A program made the position numbers and the translations under genes. The notes beneath the pieces were generated by a model that did no database searches, was not told the origin of the DNA, and saw only the letters and a list, made by a program, of their open reading frames with translations. A stretch of DNA of 64,000 nucleotides from Ctena decussata (lineage: Eukaryota > Mollusca > Bivalvia > Lucinida > Lucinidae), in the NCBI GenBank assembly GCA_963989385.1, contig OZ022513.1:22943928-23007927 (forward strand). Direction: 5' to 3'. Below are positions 11,640 to 22,897 of the stretch, piece after piece (the first letter of the stretch is position 1; each line of letters begins with the position of its first letter).

Positions 11640-11702
11640 GCGGTGAGATTCGAACTCACGACCCGAAGATCAGGAGCCTAGAGCTGTAACCACTAGGCTA
11701 TG
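11640..11702 (-). pseudogene. tRNA-like sequence (tRNA pseudogene or SINE head)
   Basis: Read on the minus strand, TAGCCTAGTGGTTA matches the internal box A region. GTGAGTTCGAATCTCAC forms a perfect five-pair T-stem with the seven-base T-loop TTCGAAT (box B). The anticodon arm does not pair well and no seven-base-pair acceptor stem is visible. I therefore call a degraded tRNA or a tRNA-derived repeat head rather than a working gene. Confidence 0.55.
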
Positions 11703-11968
11703 AAATTTACTGAAATATAAGGTAAAACTTTGAAAGACATGACAAGATTACTGACTCAGCAAATACCGTTGGTCTCGGGATAGTTTCGTATTGGCAGTGT
11801 TCAGGAAAATGATACATTTTGGTAGAGGGTTAGAAAAAGCATGGTCGCTCCAATAAATTGATGTTTTTTAATATTTCTTTAATTTGTAAGGTTGTAGGAA
11901 GGGTAGTTATTTCAGCTGGAACTGGTTATGAAAATTTGCTGTTAGCTTTACTAGTCAGGATCAGTCAG

Positions 11969-12300
11969 CACAGGGTATAATCGATTCCGCTAATTTCGCT
12001 TCCTGCAGAGACTGTCCGTCATATTTGGCTTCCGCCGAGACTGTCCGCGAACTCTTGCTTCCTGCCGAGACTTCTGTACATGATAAATGGCTTCCTGCAG
12101 AGACTGTCCGCGTGATTCTGCTTCCTGCCGAGGCTCTCGGCAGGAAGCAGATTTACGCGGACAATCTCGGCAGGAAGCCATTTTTCGAGGACAGTAGTCC
12201 CTTCAGGAAGCAAGAGTTAGCGGACAGTCTCGGCGGAAGCCAAATATGACGGACAGTCTCTGCAGGAAGCGAAAATTGGCGGAATCGATTATACCCTGTG
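11969..12300. mobile_element. Long modular hairpin element with 5-bp target duplication
   Basis: CACAGGGTATAATCGATTCC at 11969 is matched by its exact inverse ending at 12300. The symmetry axis is at about 12134 (CTGCCGAGGCTCTCGGCAG). Both arms, about 165 bp each, consist of repeated GCTTCCTGC(A/C)GAGACTGTCC modules separated by short spacers. The flanks are GTCAG at 11964-11968 and GTCAG at 12301-12305, consistent with a 5-bp target-site duplication. No protein is encoded; open frames across it are products of the repeats. Transcription would give a long double-stranded RNA stem. Confidence 0.85.
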
Positions 12301-12369
12301 GTCAGAGGAAACCCCTAAGTAACGGCGGAATCGATTATACCCTGTGGTCAGAGGAAACCCCTAAGTAAC
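12278..12369. repeat. Exact 46-bp tandem duplication
   Basis: The unit starting GGCGGAATCGATTATACCCT at 12278 is repeated without change from 12324. It contains the right end of the preceding hairpin element plus its downstream flank GTCAGAGGAAACCCCTAAGT, so duplication happened after the element inserted. Confidence 0.9.
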
Positions 12370-12422
12370 GGCGAATATGTCGAATCACAGCAGACAACTT
12401 CGTGGAGAGAAATAGGCCTGAT

Positions 12423-12980
12423 CACAGGGTATAATCGATTCCGCTAATTTTCGCTTCCTGCAGACACTGTCGTCATATTTGGCTTCCGCCGAGACTGTCC
12501 GCGAACTCTTGCTTCCTGCAGGGACTACTGTCCTCGATATTGGCTTCCTGCCGAGACTCTCTGCGTGACTCTGCTTGCTGCAGAGAGCCTCGGCAGGAAG
12601 CAAAATCACGCGGACAGTCTCTGCAGGAAGCCATTTATCATGTATTCATAGTGAAATACTGAAAAACTTCTATGGTTATGACCCCATTTGGGATTTTTGT
12701 TTGACTGTACATCATATTTGGCTTCCGCCGAGACTGTCCGCGAACTCTTGCTTCCTGCAGGGACTATTGTCCTCGAACATTGGCTTTCTGCCGAGACTGT
12801 CCGCGTGACTGCTTCCTGCCGAGAGCCTCTACAGGAAGCAGAATCACGCGGACAGTCACTGCAGGAAGCCATTTATCATGTACAGAAGTCTCGGCAGGAA
12901 GCAAGAGATCGCGGACAGTCTCGGCGGAAGCCAAATATGATGTTCAGTCTCTGCAGGAAGCGAAAATTAGCGCAATTCCA
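12423..12980. mobile_element. Second, rearranged copy of the modular hairpin element
   Basis: It begins with the same CACAGGGTATAATCGATTCC terminus and uses the same GCTTCCTGC modules. The right half of a first hairpin ends near 12645, a ~65-bp unrelated segment follows, and a second hairpin runs from about 12710. The right end at 12980 is diverged (AAAATTAGCGCAATTCC instead of the expected terminus). It looks like two fused or partly deleted copies. Confidence 0.7.
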
Positions 12981-13129
12981 TTCCCAAACTGCTAATATTT
13001 GATTGTGTATGGTGAAGTTGCTGATTTTATGAATTTGAGCAGGTTTCAAACCTGTCAAAGTGTGTATTTGCATTGGTTTTCCGGCTGTGATTATTTTGCC
13101 TTTAGTGTGACATGATTACTAGAAGTGTG

Positions 13130-13880
13130 TATTGCTGTTGAATAAAAATGTCCGTTTATAAAGCCTCCTCTGAGGCATATGCAATAATGCGCATATATGC
13201 ACTCTAGTCAGACTGCGCATATGCGGTGCCAATCATCTTTGACGCAGCCTGATTGTATCGGTACGTCGGTACCATGTTGTTTTAACAATTAAAGCCGCCT
13301 TTAGAGTCTACGTATGTCTCGAACAAAATTGTGCATGCTGATCAAATTGCTTGGTATGGTTGCATGTAGGGAGTACCTCTATGAAATCCTGCTTGAGTGT
13401 ATACGGTGAATACCCAGCAAAGACCAGCATGGCACATATTAACCTTTTTTCAAGAGTGTACATAGTCTCGAAAAAATGTGCATGCTGGTATATTGGTAAG
13501 TTAATCGAGCGTCAAATTAATTATCACTTTGTATATTAAAAGGTGTTATTGTCCGCATCCTGCAAAAACTACCGTCTGCATATACAAACACTGCCAACCT
13601 GCACACATACAAAATATACTGATTTAGCGTGAGATCTTCGCAAAGAAAATATCTAGGCATGCACAGTTTTGAAAGGGAACTGTGCAGGTCTGATCAGACT
13701 GTGCAGTACCATGTACAGGCTGGTTCAGACAAGCTTAACTCGTGCGTTTATCCTATGTATGCATATACTTTTTTCATGACGCGCCTGAAATGTTTAATTT
13801 TGATTTGTGCATGCGTTTTGGAATATACAAACCGTCCATCACAGATCAGACTGTACATATGAGTCGGATCATAGTCTTTG
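13130..13880. other. Non-coding, GCGCATATGC-rich interval
   Basis: Words such as ATGCGCATATATGCAC and CAGACTGCGCATATGC recur. A segment at about 13300 (GAGTCTACGTATGTCTCGAA) is echoed near 13455 (GAGTGTACATAGTCTCGAAA). No gene recognised. Confidence 0.35.
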
Positions 13881-13887
13881 CTAATAG

Positions 13888-14407
13888 CACATGATATATG
13901 TCTTTATTCGTTAATAAGACGCGGATTTCCCTCCAAGGAAGTAGACAAAATTCTAGTTCCATCTTTTAAAATGGATATAGGCTGTACAAGATTAACCGGT
14001 TTGATAGCAAAATTACTATTGAACACATTGGAGGTTGTTGTGTGTGGGGTTTTTACTGGGGGGGGGGAGTGGGGGAGGGAAGCCCGTCTTATAGCCGAAT
14101 TAATCATCTGGCAGTCAGGTTCCCAATCCAAGAGCTAATAACGCACATTACAGAACAACCTTCTCATAAATGTTGGAATTGAATCTTTTCTGTTCGCACA
14201 TGATGAAACTTTTTATTCAGTTATAAGACGGGATTTTCTCCAAAGAAGAAGACAACATTCTAGGTCCATCTTTTAAGATGGATCTTGAGTTGTTTTAGAC
14301 CGCAAGAGAAATCCCGTCTTACAGCACAATTACTGTAGGTTTCAGATGTTTGGGGGCATTATGTTTGTGTGGGGGGAAATGAACCTCCGTCTTATGGCCG
14401 AATTAAT
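13888..14407. repeat. Two tandem copies of a ~305-bp unit
   Basis: GTCCATCTTTTAAGATGGAT at about 14261 matches the diverged TTCCATCTTTTAAAATGGAT near 13957. CCGTCTTATAGCCGAATTAA near 14084 matches CCGTCTTATGGCCGAATTAA near 14387. TAAGACGGGATTT and AAATCCCGTCTTA in the second unit form an inverted pair. A G-run lies near 14060. Confidence 0.65.
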
Positions 14408-15530
14408 ATGGTAATCAGCATGTGAAACCGAGCTAACAACTCTGGTCTCAGAAGCCAAACATTGGTTTTGCCGAACTTGTATGTCGGACGAAATTAATGC
14501 ATTTCAGCGGAAAACAAACGTTACCGAGCAGACAATTTGGTAGAAAAAAACGCATTTTTTCTGAAGAAAACAGTAAGATTAATGATATTACATATGTCCT
14601 GTTCATCTTATCTTATAGTATTATTTATTTTACGAATTTTGCGTTCATCAAGTTATTTATCCCCCCCCCCCCGCACCCCCCAAACTCTCCTCCCCTTACA
14701 AGAGCAACCGGGTCATATAAGACAGTGAGCACTGGAATATTCCCCTTGTCGAACGCCCTTAGCGTCCGCAACTTTCTACGCCACCTGGACGGAAAAAATC
14801 ATAATAATTGACGTATACATATGCTGATCTGGGTTGGCCCCGGTTTTTTACTACAGTAGGAGGCTCAGGATGTCAAAAAGGGTCCGACGATAAGTCAATT
14901 TTCGTGCTGGCCGACCATAAATACTCAAAGGCAGTCAGCTGCCTGCACTGACCGACATGAATCCTCACTTTGTACATGATGTAGAATCGTTTCCATTTGT
15001 TCCCTTCTATGTGTTTATATCGTGCGCATTTACCTGTTGAGTACCTTCACTGATGATTTGAGCACGTGCAGATTTCCGCAGTTTGGAGAGTATGAAAGAG
15101 ATTCAAAATTTCTTTTCACGAGTAAATGAGGGAGAGAGAGAGAGAGATGGGGTTCTGAAACTAACACTGAATGTTATATCGTAATGTGTGAATAAGAAGA
15201 CTCAAGTCAGTCTGTGGGTCAGTCTGCCAAGTCTGATCGAGATCGTCCGAGTGCCGAAAAAAATAAAAGCTGGTTTAATCACAACAGAGAAATTAGAGGC
15301 TAAGTGAATGCGCTGGGCATAAACACATGACGTTGAATCAACGTCGATTTAAAGCTGTGTACATGCTGGCGTAGCTCTTGCTAACGGAATATGTCGGCGC
15401 AGTCTTATTGGGCAGTCTTAATGAGATAAGCACATATCAGCTGCGCCAAAGGCAGTTTAGTGTGTAAGCGAAAAGCCTTGAACTTGATACCGGCAAACGT
15501 CTGCGCAGTCTGGAAGGGGCCTGTGCGTGC

Positions 15531-15571
<41 letters not shown>
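15531..15571. repeat. (GA)n microsatellite
   Basis: About 18 GA dinucleotides without interruption. It causes the serine/leucine-rich minus-strand frame across this site. Confidence 0.95.
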
Positions 15572-15574
<3 letters not shown>

Positions 15575-16139
15575 GGTTGAAATGTCTAAAGTAGAAGTTG
15601 ATACCAGAAAACGATAGTCCGGTCTGATTACGAAGATGTGCAGATCGTAACCAGTTGATATTTGAACACCGTAAACTGTGTGCGCAGTCTGATCAGGAAA
15701 CTGACCCCGAGTTCCCACTTACATGTACACTGCTCGGGTCTACAGAGCGCATTGTGATAAGAGTCCTGCGCAACTGTGTGCACAGCCTGGTCTGAAATTA
15801 TGTTATAGGACTATTTAATTTGGATATCCAGTACCAGGTATAAGTTCTGAATGGTACATGTACATGTACTGCGACGGAATAGCCTCGTGAAATAAGATTC
15901 TCTGGCCAGTGTGCATACAATTCTTGGACGTGTTTAAAAAAAGAAATTGACGTAAGTTTTTTTCCATATAATATCCGATTAAAAAAGGTAAACATACAAA
16001 ACACTGCAATATTTTGGTACCGAATAATTAACGAAAAAGACTGAATAATAGAAAGATAATTAATTATTCTGACAGTTGTATACAATACACAAACCTATTG
16101 AATTGTGTAATGGCATTGCAGTTTGTAGCTTCGGTGTAA

Positions 16140-16390
16140 GGTAGGCGTTAATCTTTTTCGCGCCTATTAACGCGGTTTCCCGCTATCCACTACCAGTCGG
16201 GTAGAGGATCACGCGGCATCTACCGCCCCACGCCGCGCCGCGCCACGCCACGCCCTCGCTGCGCCACTCCTCGCCGCGCTAAACCCACGACGCGCCCTCG
16301 ATTTTGCCACGCTAAAAAGGCGCATTCTCGGCGCGTGGAGAGACGCGGCGAGGCGCGATTGATAGTAAGATGTCGACGGCTGTAATATAT
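16140..16390. mobile_element. GC-rich interspersed element, copy 2
   Basis: This is the inverse-orientation partner of the element at 7686; the shared end is 16355-16384. The core is a GC-rich tandem of CCACGCC and GCCGCGC words (about 16215-16350). The other boundary is estimated near GGTAGGCGTTAATC. Confidence 0.55.
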
Positions 16391-16399
16391 GGAGGAGTC

Positions 16400-18090
16400 T
16401 CGTTAGAGGGTGATTAAAAGCACCTCAGAAACAATCAAATCAGCATATTTAATGTCTTATATTTCTAGCAGACCACATATTTCAGATGATGTAAAATGTA
16501 CCAGCAGTTGAACTTATGAAGGTCATTGAAAAGTCATAGTCAAAATCTAAGTTTTCGTATAGGTTATAAGTTATTAAGAAATTTCTTCACAATTTAGAAA
16601 TTACTTAATGACTTCTAACCGGCTTAGACTGCTGTCAGTTTTCTTGAAAAAATTTCCATTACTGGCTCTATTGCTTGTCTCTAGAGACTGCATCAAAGAT
16701 CAATGCTCTTTTGCACAAAAAATCTTTATTGTACCTGCTCTATTTATTCATTCACATTTTAGTTTTTTGAAGTGTAGATCATACTGCTGTTTTGAGTTTC
16801 AAATTGATAATTATAATAATAATAATAATAATAAATAAATAAATACCAAGTAGACGGTTTAAAGAGAATTCGTATTCATGTGGAGTTTCAGATGACACTT
16901 GTGTTAATTAGTTACCATTCTAGTGTGAAGAAAATTATTCTAGTAAAAGGTGATTAAAAGATAATACTAGAAATGTGAAAAGAGAATGAAGGAATGCACT
17001 AGCAAACATAATTTTACTGGATAGGAACATGTGACCTAAAAGACATAGATCAGACTGCATGCGTTTAGTAATTGCCTGCTGGCTGCTTAAAACTCTCTGC
17101 TTTTTTACACAGATAAAACTTTTTTTCGTGCTGTTAGATATTTTATATATGAAAAAAGTTCCAATGTTGTTAATTTATTGTATTAAAGGTATTGTTGTAA
17201 TTGAATGCTTTTATGCTTTGTATTGGTTCCCCATTTCTATTGATCTGTCAGGGGTCTTTTTCTGCTAATTAGCTTGTGATTTAATAGAAAAAGAAATAAC
17301 AGACCATATATAATTCAATGGACATTAAGACTACAAGGGCCATTTTCTCAGACAGGTGGAAGGGAAAGTTTTATTACTTTCAATCAATCAGAAGTTTTAT
17401 TGCTGATTTATGTCTTAAAGTCTCCATAGTCCTACCAATGATAAAGATCGTCAAAATACAAATCATTATGAAACCTGCACAGCCTTCAGAATTAATGAAA
17501 ATATTTCGGTTGATATGCTTTTTTGTATCATATATCTGACAAAAGAGAAGAAACAAGGTATTTTTCTCTCCATAAAAAATACGGTTTTCGTCTCAGGTTC
17601 CCCGTTAAGCAATGAAATAATGCAACCACGGCACAATCAATGGGATCCTTGCTTAACAGTTTTGTACGTTGTATTTTTATCAATTGTAAAAACGCCTGTA
17701 CCTTGTATTTTTATCTCGTGTACCTTGTGTTTTTACCATGAAATATAGCTAGGGAAATCGAATTATATGACCTAGTTATTTTTTCAAATCTATTTTATGG
17801 TAAATTCAAGGACGTTTTGATTTATCAAAGCCGGCCAATTACGATAATAATCAATGACGAACATAGTCAGCTCTCAAAATTGCTTCTAATTGGCTGAAAG
17901 GATGGACAATTTAAAACCTGCAGTCTAAAATATACTGTAATTCCCCTAAATTCTGGCACAGACTAGCCAATTGAATAATCGTCTCAATATCTGAACACGA
18001 TTAATATGCAGTAACTGTCAAATGATTTGTCAAAAGTCACTGTCGGACTAGCAAGAAGTGCAAACTATAGCCAGTTACATTAGGCCAAGA
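16400..18090. other. AT-rich non-coding interval
   Basis: A (TAA)n/(TAAA)n tract lies at about 16812-16846. The part 17608-17760 repeats 925-1070. No gene or RNA recognised. Confidence 0.35.
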
Positions 18091-18091
18091 T

Positions 18092-18335
18092 AGATGGTGG
18101 TTGGTTGGTTGGTTGTTTTGGGTTTAACGGTCCTTTGAGACAGTATTTGAGTCTATATAGCGCCGTCTCCCAAAGAGAGGGAGAAAGAAGGGAGAAATGA
18201 TAGACGAGGAAAAATGTACAAACAACCCCCACCCGCACCTACTGCAAGCACAGTAGGCCCTTGTCCTACTAGTATCCAAATCAGTAGAACGCCCCGGCAC
18301 TGGAAGTTATACCCAGCATCGTCGCACCACCCAAC
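18092..18335 (+). mobile_element. GGTTTAACG interspersed repeat, copy 1
   Basis: It starts with (TTGG)n and GGGTTTAACGGTCCTTTGAG, then ACAGTATTTGAGTCTATAT and CCGTCTCCCAAAGAGAGGGA. It ends with CGCCCCGGCACTGGAAGTTA and TACCCAGC. Copies at 25990 and 27296 share the same order of blocks. No coding capacity; a SINE- or MITE-like family widespread in bivalves. Confidence 0.75.
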
Positions 18336-18359
18336 AACCCCTAAAATATTTGAACTCGC

Positions 18360-21338
18360 GGCGATTGTAAATTTTACTCAAATTTAAAATAATCAATTTG
18401 CACTAGCGTCGGGATACTGTCACAAATCAGAAAAATGCTTTTTTTTCCTGCCTAATTTTCATAACGATGTTTCCCAGGAGGCTCTGAGGGTTCATCTCTT
18501 GGCACCGAGTCTGTTCATGTCCTTTATATGACCACATCATATACAAAAGCCATAACCAATATTTTATCGGCCGTTACGATATAAACAATTTGCATTTCGG
18601 GTTGACGATATTTTGTTTTATTAAAACAGACATTTTTTTCAAAACTTTGACAGTTGATTTCGAACAATAACTTATTGTTAAATGAATAATCAATAATCTG
18701 GGTTTGCACTGTTTGCCTTTGTCCCATTTATGGATGGATAAAACTTGTGCTATCAATTTTCAAATATTTACAGACTGACCTGTTCTCTTCTTTCACTCAG
18801 TAGCTCAAAAAGGGTCAACAGATACGAAAGAGTGATCCTATAGACTGATCTGGGTATTTACTGTTTCACTGGCACAATATGTTTCGGCCAGGCTATGGCA
18901 TTTTCTCCAAAATTCAGACAGGCTTTTACTGCTCCATGTTTTCATAATTGATGAGCCTTCAAATTCTGTCGCTATTAACAGTGGCTAAAAACCAATTCTA
19001 ATTATTACTGACATGTTTATGGCTTTATTCTTGAAGGAATCTAGGACTAAGATTAACCACCGAGGCCATTTCAGACCTTTCATATTTATTTTCATCTGAT
19101 TGGCCACAGAGATCAAAGTATACTGACGGTCAATTGAATTCTCGAGGGCCATAAAGCATTATTTGTCTGTAACAAATTTCGACTTCCCTGAGTGGTTTTA
19201 GCATCTAAAGATGTTGACCAATTGGCACACAGTATTTGTGAAAAGCTAAGAACTGTGAATTTATTTTATCTTTTCTATTTTTTTTATACATACATATATA
19301 CTGAAGAACAAAAAAAAAAAAAAAAAAAAGAGAAACGTTACATACATTAACGCTAAAATTTCATGGGATGCAAAGAATCTAAAATAAATTTAAAACTGTT
19401 TGTCTGTTTTGTTATCTGAATCTGTTGGTATTTGTAAAGAACTCCTGGCAAGGTTTTATCCGTTGTTATTTTTTTAAATTTTTTTCGATCGAAATGTTAG
19501 AAGATTTACATATATTTGTAACCATTATTCTATTTTTTGTAAACCTAAAAATGCTAGTTACATTTATTGAAATTAGTATAGATAAAATATCAAAACGTTT
19601 GCAGTTAAACTCTATAACAATATGTAAATAAATCCATGCATATCCATTTCTTCGTTCATTGCTTCGTACATAATATGCATTGTGATTACATTGATACTTT
19701 CAATCGAATGCTGCTTTGCACTAAAAGCTGTGTATCTTAATCATGTAAATTAATACGTGAAACATTTCTTACAATTGAAAAAACATAAACATTTCTACAA
19801 TCGTATATGTAGATTATTTCTTTGCGGATGTATACTTTATAGGCGTTAAAGCCAGATTTCGGCATGTGATACCTTCGCCCGATGTCTCCGTAATTGGCTG
19901 TTACATTTTTCATGTATACTTTTCGGCCAGATTATTGTATTCTCACCTCGCTACTATCTGTTTTGTTTTGTACTGGTAGATTACCCTTTGCATCCTGACA
20001 GAAACGGATTAACGTTGACGTCATTTGAATCAGTAACGCTTCATAGAAACTCCCTTATTCTAATCTGATGGAAGCAAAGAAAAACATTTCATTTAAACCA
20101 GTGAAAATAATCAACCGTCAGTAGGTAAGCAAATATGCAATGCTACTCATGTCTAACAAAGCGTATGCGACATCGTCCTTCATCTTATCTAAGTAACGTC
20201 ATAAAATACGTCATTTCTAATTGTTACGTGATGGCTCTAAAATATTGGTTATTCCAAATTCTAAAAACTATTATCTATAAATATTTCAAGCTTTTGAACA
20301 TGTTGAAGCGGACATATTAAGGTTTATGTTAGTAAGTTTTTCCCGAATTCTGGCATGGTTACAAATATAGCCACTTTTAGCGGCTTGGAGTCGGGCGTGC
20401 CAGGGCTGGTCTTGAAAGGGTCTGTTTGTATTCGAGTGTTATGGGCATGATAGGTATTACGTAATAAAAAACACTTTGTAAAATAAATTCCTAAGGCATA
20501 TTGCTTATGTTCGGCCTTTCTCTCGCCTGCAACTAGCAGAAACGAACCATAGTTATCACTTTTCTGGTGTCGTCGACGGCGGCATAAACTTTGCGTCGCG
20601 TTTTCTGGTTTGGCTCCAATTTGTGACAAATTGAATGCGCTCCAGGCGAGAAACAGTATTTCCCAGACATCGTCTTCCTTTTAATGTCCCCAGCTTCGTT
20701 TAGGCTCAGCTGCCTATACATCCGTAAATAATATTACTCTCTTGCAAAAATCGTAACTGCTAGGGCATTGATATTTCATTAAAAAACTAGTGGACACGTA
20801 AATTTTCATGTCTATTGGCCTTGCACTTACAGTGTTAACCTCATTTTCTTGAAACTAATATTTGATAGTTTGTTCCCAAATATGCTAGGAAAACCACTGA
20901 TGCTAGGATGAATATATTGTAGATAGACCTTGAAAAAAATTGACCCATGTTTTATTTTTCTTTTCTGTCGGCCTTATACGTCTCCCCGTGCATCATCATA
21001 GTGCAGATTATTTTTCTCTGGTCCTTTGGGAATACTGAGTTCATATTAAGTCATTTTGAAACTAGAGTTCTGCTTCAGCCAGGGCCAGGCCAGTGTTGCA
21101 TATTGCATTCCTGGTCTTGAAAGATTCAGTTAAACCGAGTCTGCTATTTTCATTTCTTTGGTGTATTCCTTGCTCCCAAAGGATCTAACAATTCAGAACT
21201 TAAATATTTACTTTTAAATATGTATCTTGTATGAAAAATCTTTGATTGCTGCTTCCCGCAGCCCGAATAATAGTTAGTTTGCAAAGGCCCTAGAAACTGT
21301 GAAAATGTCATTTTTTGTAAGTTTGGCCAGATAACTAT
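18360..21338. other. AT-rich non-coding interval
   Basis: A poly-A run lies at about 19308-19329. Only short frames are present, with no recognisable domain. No RNA gene was seen. Confidence 0.3.
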
Positions 21339-21666
21339 GGTACACGGTAAAATATCCGTTGATTTTAACGGTAGAATACCTGGCAACCAGCTGCCAGACC
21401 TTTACCCGTTATTTTACGGGCGCCTGTAAACAGGCGCAGGAATCATCGCGCAGAGTAGAGTATAATAAAACAGGTATTGTTTTGGTCATATAGCTCTTCG
21501 ACACTATCAAAGTATTCTCGAGTACGGTCAGTTTACGTAACTCTACTATATCGTGATTTCAAAAAAATGTTCTACAGACAGATGCCCGTTAAAACAACGG
21601 GAATGTCCTGACAGCTGGTTGTCAGGTATTCAACCGTAAAATCTACGGAAATTATTTAACATGTAC
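21339..21666. mobile_element. MITE with ~60-bp terminal inverted repeats
   Basis: The left arm (about 21339-21402; GTAGAATACCTGGCAACCAG) pairs with the right arm (about 21606-21666; CTGGTTGTCAGGTATTCAAC) over roughly 60 bp with scattered mismatches. Inner short dyads CCCGTTATTTTACGGG and CGCCTGTAAACAGGCG lie close to the left arm. No coding frame and no clear target duplication. Confidence 0.7.
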
Positions 21667-21846
21667 AGTTTTCCAACAAGACGATCCGACATGATTCTGT
21701 GTCCAAAATAAGTCAATAAAATTCTGTACTTTCTTGGACCCTGAAATTAATGCCCAAATTTTGTTTTCAACATGTCAGGTTTTCGATTACTGGGTGTTTA
21801 TCTGAAGAAAACACGTAATTAAAAAAAAAATCAAACTAAATGATCA

Positions 21847-22070
21847 ATTCAAATCAAATTCAAATTCAAATTCTTTATTACTCTTAGGTTACACATGTAT
21901 GTAACAACATAAGGAGCAATCTATATGTGCATTTCAAAACAACTTTATGGCGAACATTTTCACAACAATTCCAACATACATACTTGAGGGCAACATCGTA
22001 GGTATTATATAATAAGAGCTGAAAATAAAGTTTAACTATTCCGAGAAAGAGAAAGAAAGAGAGAGAGAGA
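21847..22070 (-). mobile_element. Candidate LINE 3' end with (TTTGAA)n tail
   Basis: On the minus strand the sequence ends AGAGTAATAAAGAATTTGAA and continues as a (TTTGAA)n-like tail at 21847-21872. An AATAAA-type signal followed by a short simple repeat is how several non-LTR element 3' ends look. No coding part is attached, so it would be a severely 5'-truncated copy. Family not identified. Confidence 0.35.
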
Positions 22071-22176
22071 GAGCCCAACAGGCACACAATGTTGAATCAA
22101 CCTTGAATAAACCCTGATTCAACATCGTGACGTTGAATCATGGTTGAATCAAGGTTGTTCCATCCTCGTGTGTGCC

Positions 22177-22215
<39 letters not shown>
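22041..22215. repeat. GA microsatellite split by a ~105-bp insertion
   Basis: GA runs at 22041-22073 and 22181-22215 flank a small non-GA segment that begins CCCAACAGGCACACA and ends TGTGTGCCCAGT. Because both sides are the same simple repeat, the middle segment most likely inserted into one microsatellite. Confidence 0.75.
22074..22180. mobile_element. Micro-MITE with GTTGAATCA repeats
   Basis: The ends CAGGCACACA and TGTGTGCCC are inverted. The interior repeats GTTGAATCAACCTTGAA and its near inverse, giving an imperfect palindrome. It sits inside a GA microsatellite. The related word GACGTTGAATCAACGTC occurs at about 15330. Confidence 0.65.
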
Positions 22216-22216
<1 letters not shown>

Positions 22217-22321
22217 ATTTCAATCAATCATCACATATAACTAGTACATCCTCACTCTCTATGTAGCTATGAATTCTTTACTGTTGCATGTTTATAACTT
22301 TTGTTAGACGCTTTCATTGCA

Positions 22322-22397
22322 TTCATTCAAGAAATGCAGTGGACCGAAACGCCTTAACCGGTTAAGGCTGATTCCGTCCGTGCATTTCATGAATGAG
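22322..22397. repeat. 76-bp imperfect palindrome centred on AACCGGTT
   Basis: The left arm CATTCAAGAAATGCAGTGGA to GCCTTAACC and the right arm GGTTAAGGC to TGCATTTCATGAATG mirror each other without a spacer. Roughly three quarters of positions pair. No gene context. Confidence 0.65.
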
Positions 22398-22551
22398 CAA
22401 GAGGCGTGTTGTACAATTCTAATTCTTGTGAATGGAATAAATTGCTGTTGTAGACCAAAAGTAATAATAATAATAATAAATGGATTTTAACCAGTACTTT
22501 ATGGTGAGTTTTAATACTTATGCTATTCTACTTATCCTGCACTGTCTTCGT

Positions 22552-22745
22552 CCTAAACCTCTGGACATTTCCAACTCTTTCAAGTGGGCTCTTCCATCTT
22601 CCGACTTGGGAAAGTCCACCTGGTCTAATAGGAAATTTTCAACAAACAAAACGAGGGAGCTAACAGTGCAGACCCCGGTCCGAGTGCTTTTCAGCACTCT
22701 GGCCCCGGTCTGCACAGTTCGCCTGGAGATGTCCAAATCTTTAGG
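22552..22745. mobile_element. Foldback element with GTGCAGACC inner hairpin
   Basis: Outer ends CCTAAACCTCTGGACATTTC and GAGATGTCCAAATCTTTAGG are inverted. Around 22665-22725, GTGCAGACCCCGGTCCGAG faces CTCTGGCCCCGGTCTGCAC. The 180-residue open frame spanning this region reads through both hairpin arms and is not a gene. Confidence 0.65.
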
Positions 22746-22897
22746 GGGAAAAAATCGATCATGCTATAAAGAAGGTAATGGAATACTAAAAAGATACATA
22801 ATAATTTGTGTTATAAAACGCTTTGCATACACACGCACACTCGTTCACGCCGAATTTCATATACATTTAGACTACAAAATCTTGCCCCCTTCCGCCG

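Noticed and set aside
12019..13002. Several overlapping 60-100 codon frames on both strands with repeated SCR/QEA-type residues
   Set aside because: They are translations of the GCTTCCTGC hairpin modules; similar peptides appear in both orientations, which is expected from a palindrome of repeats.
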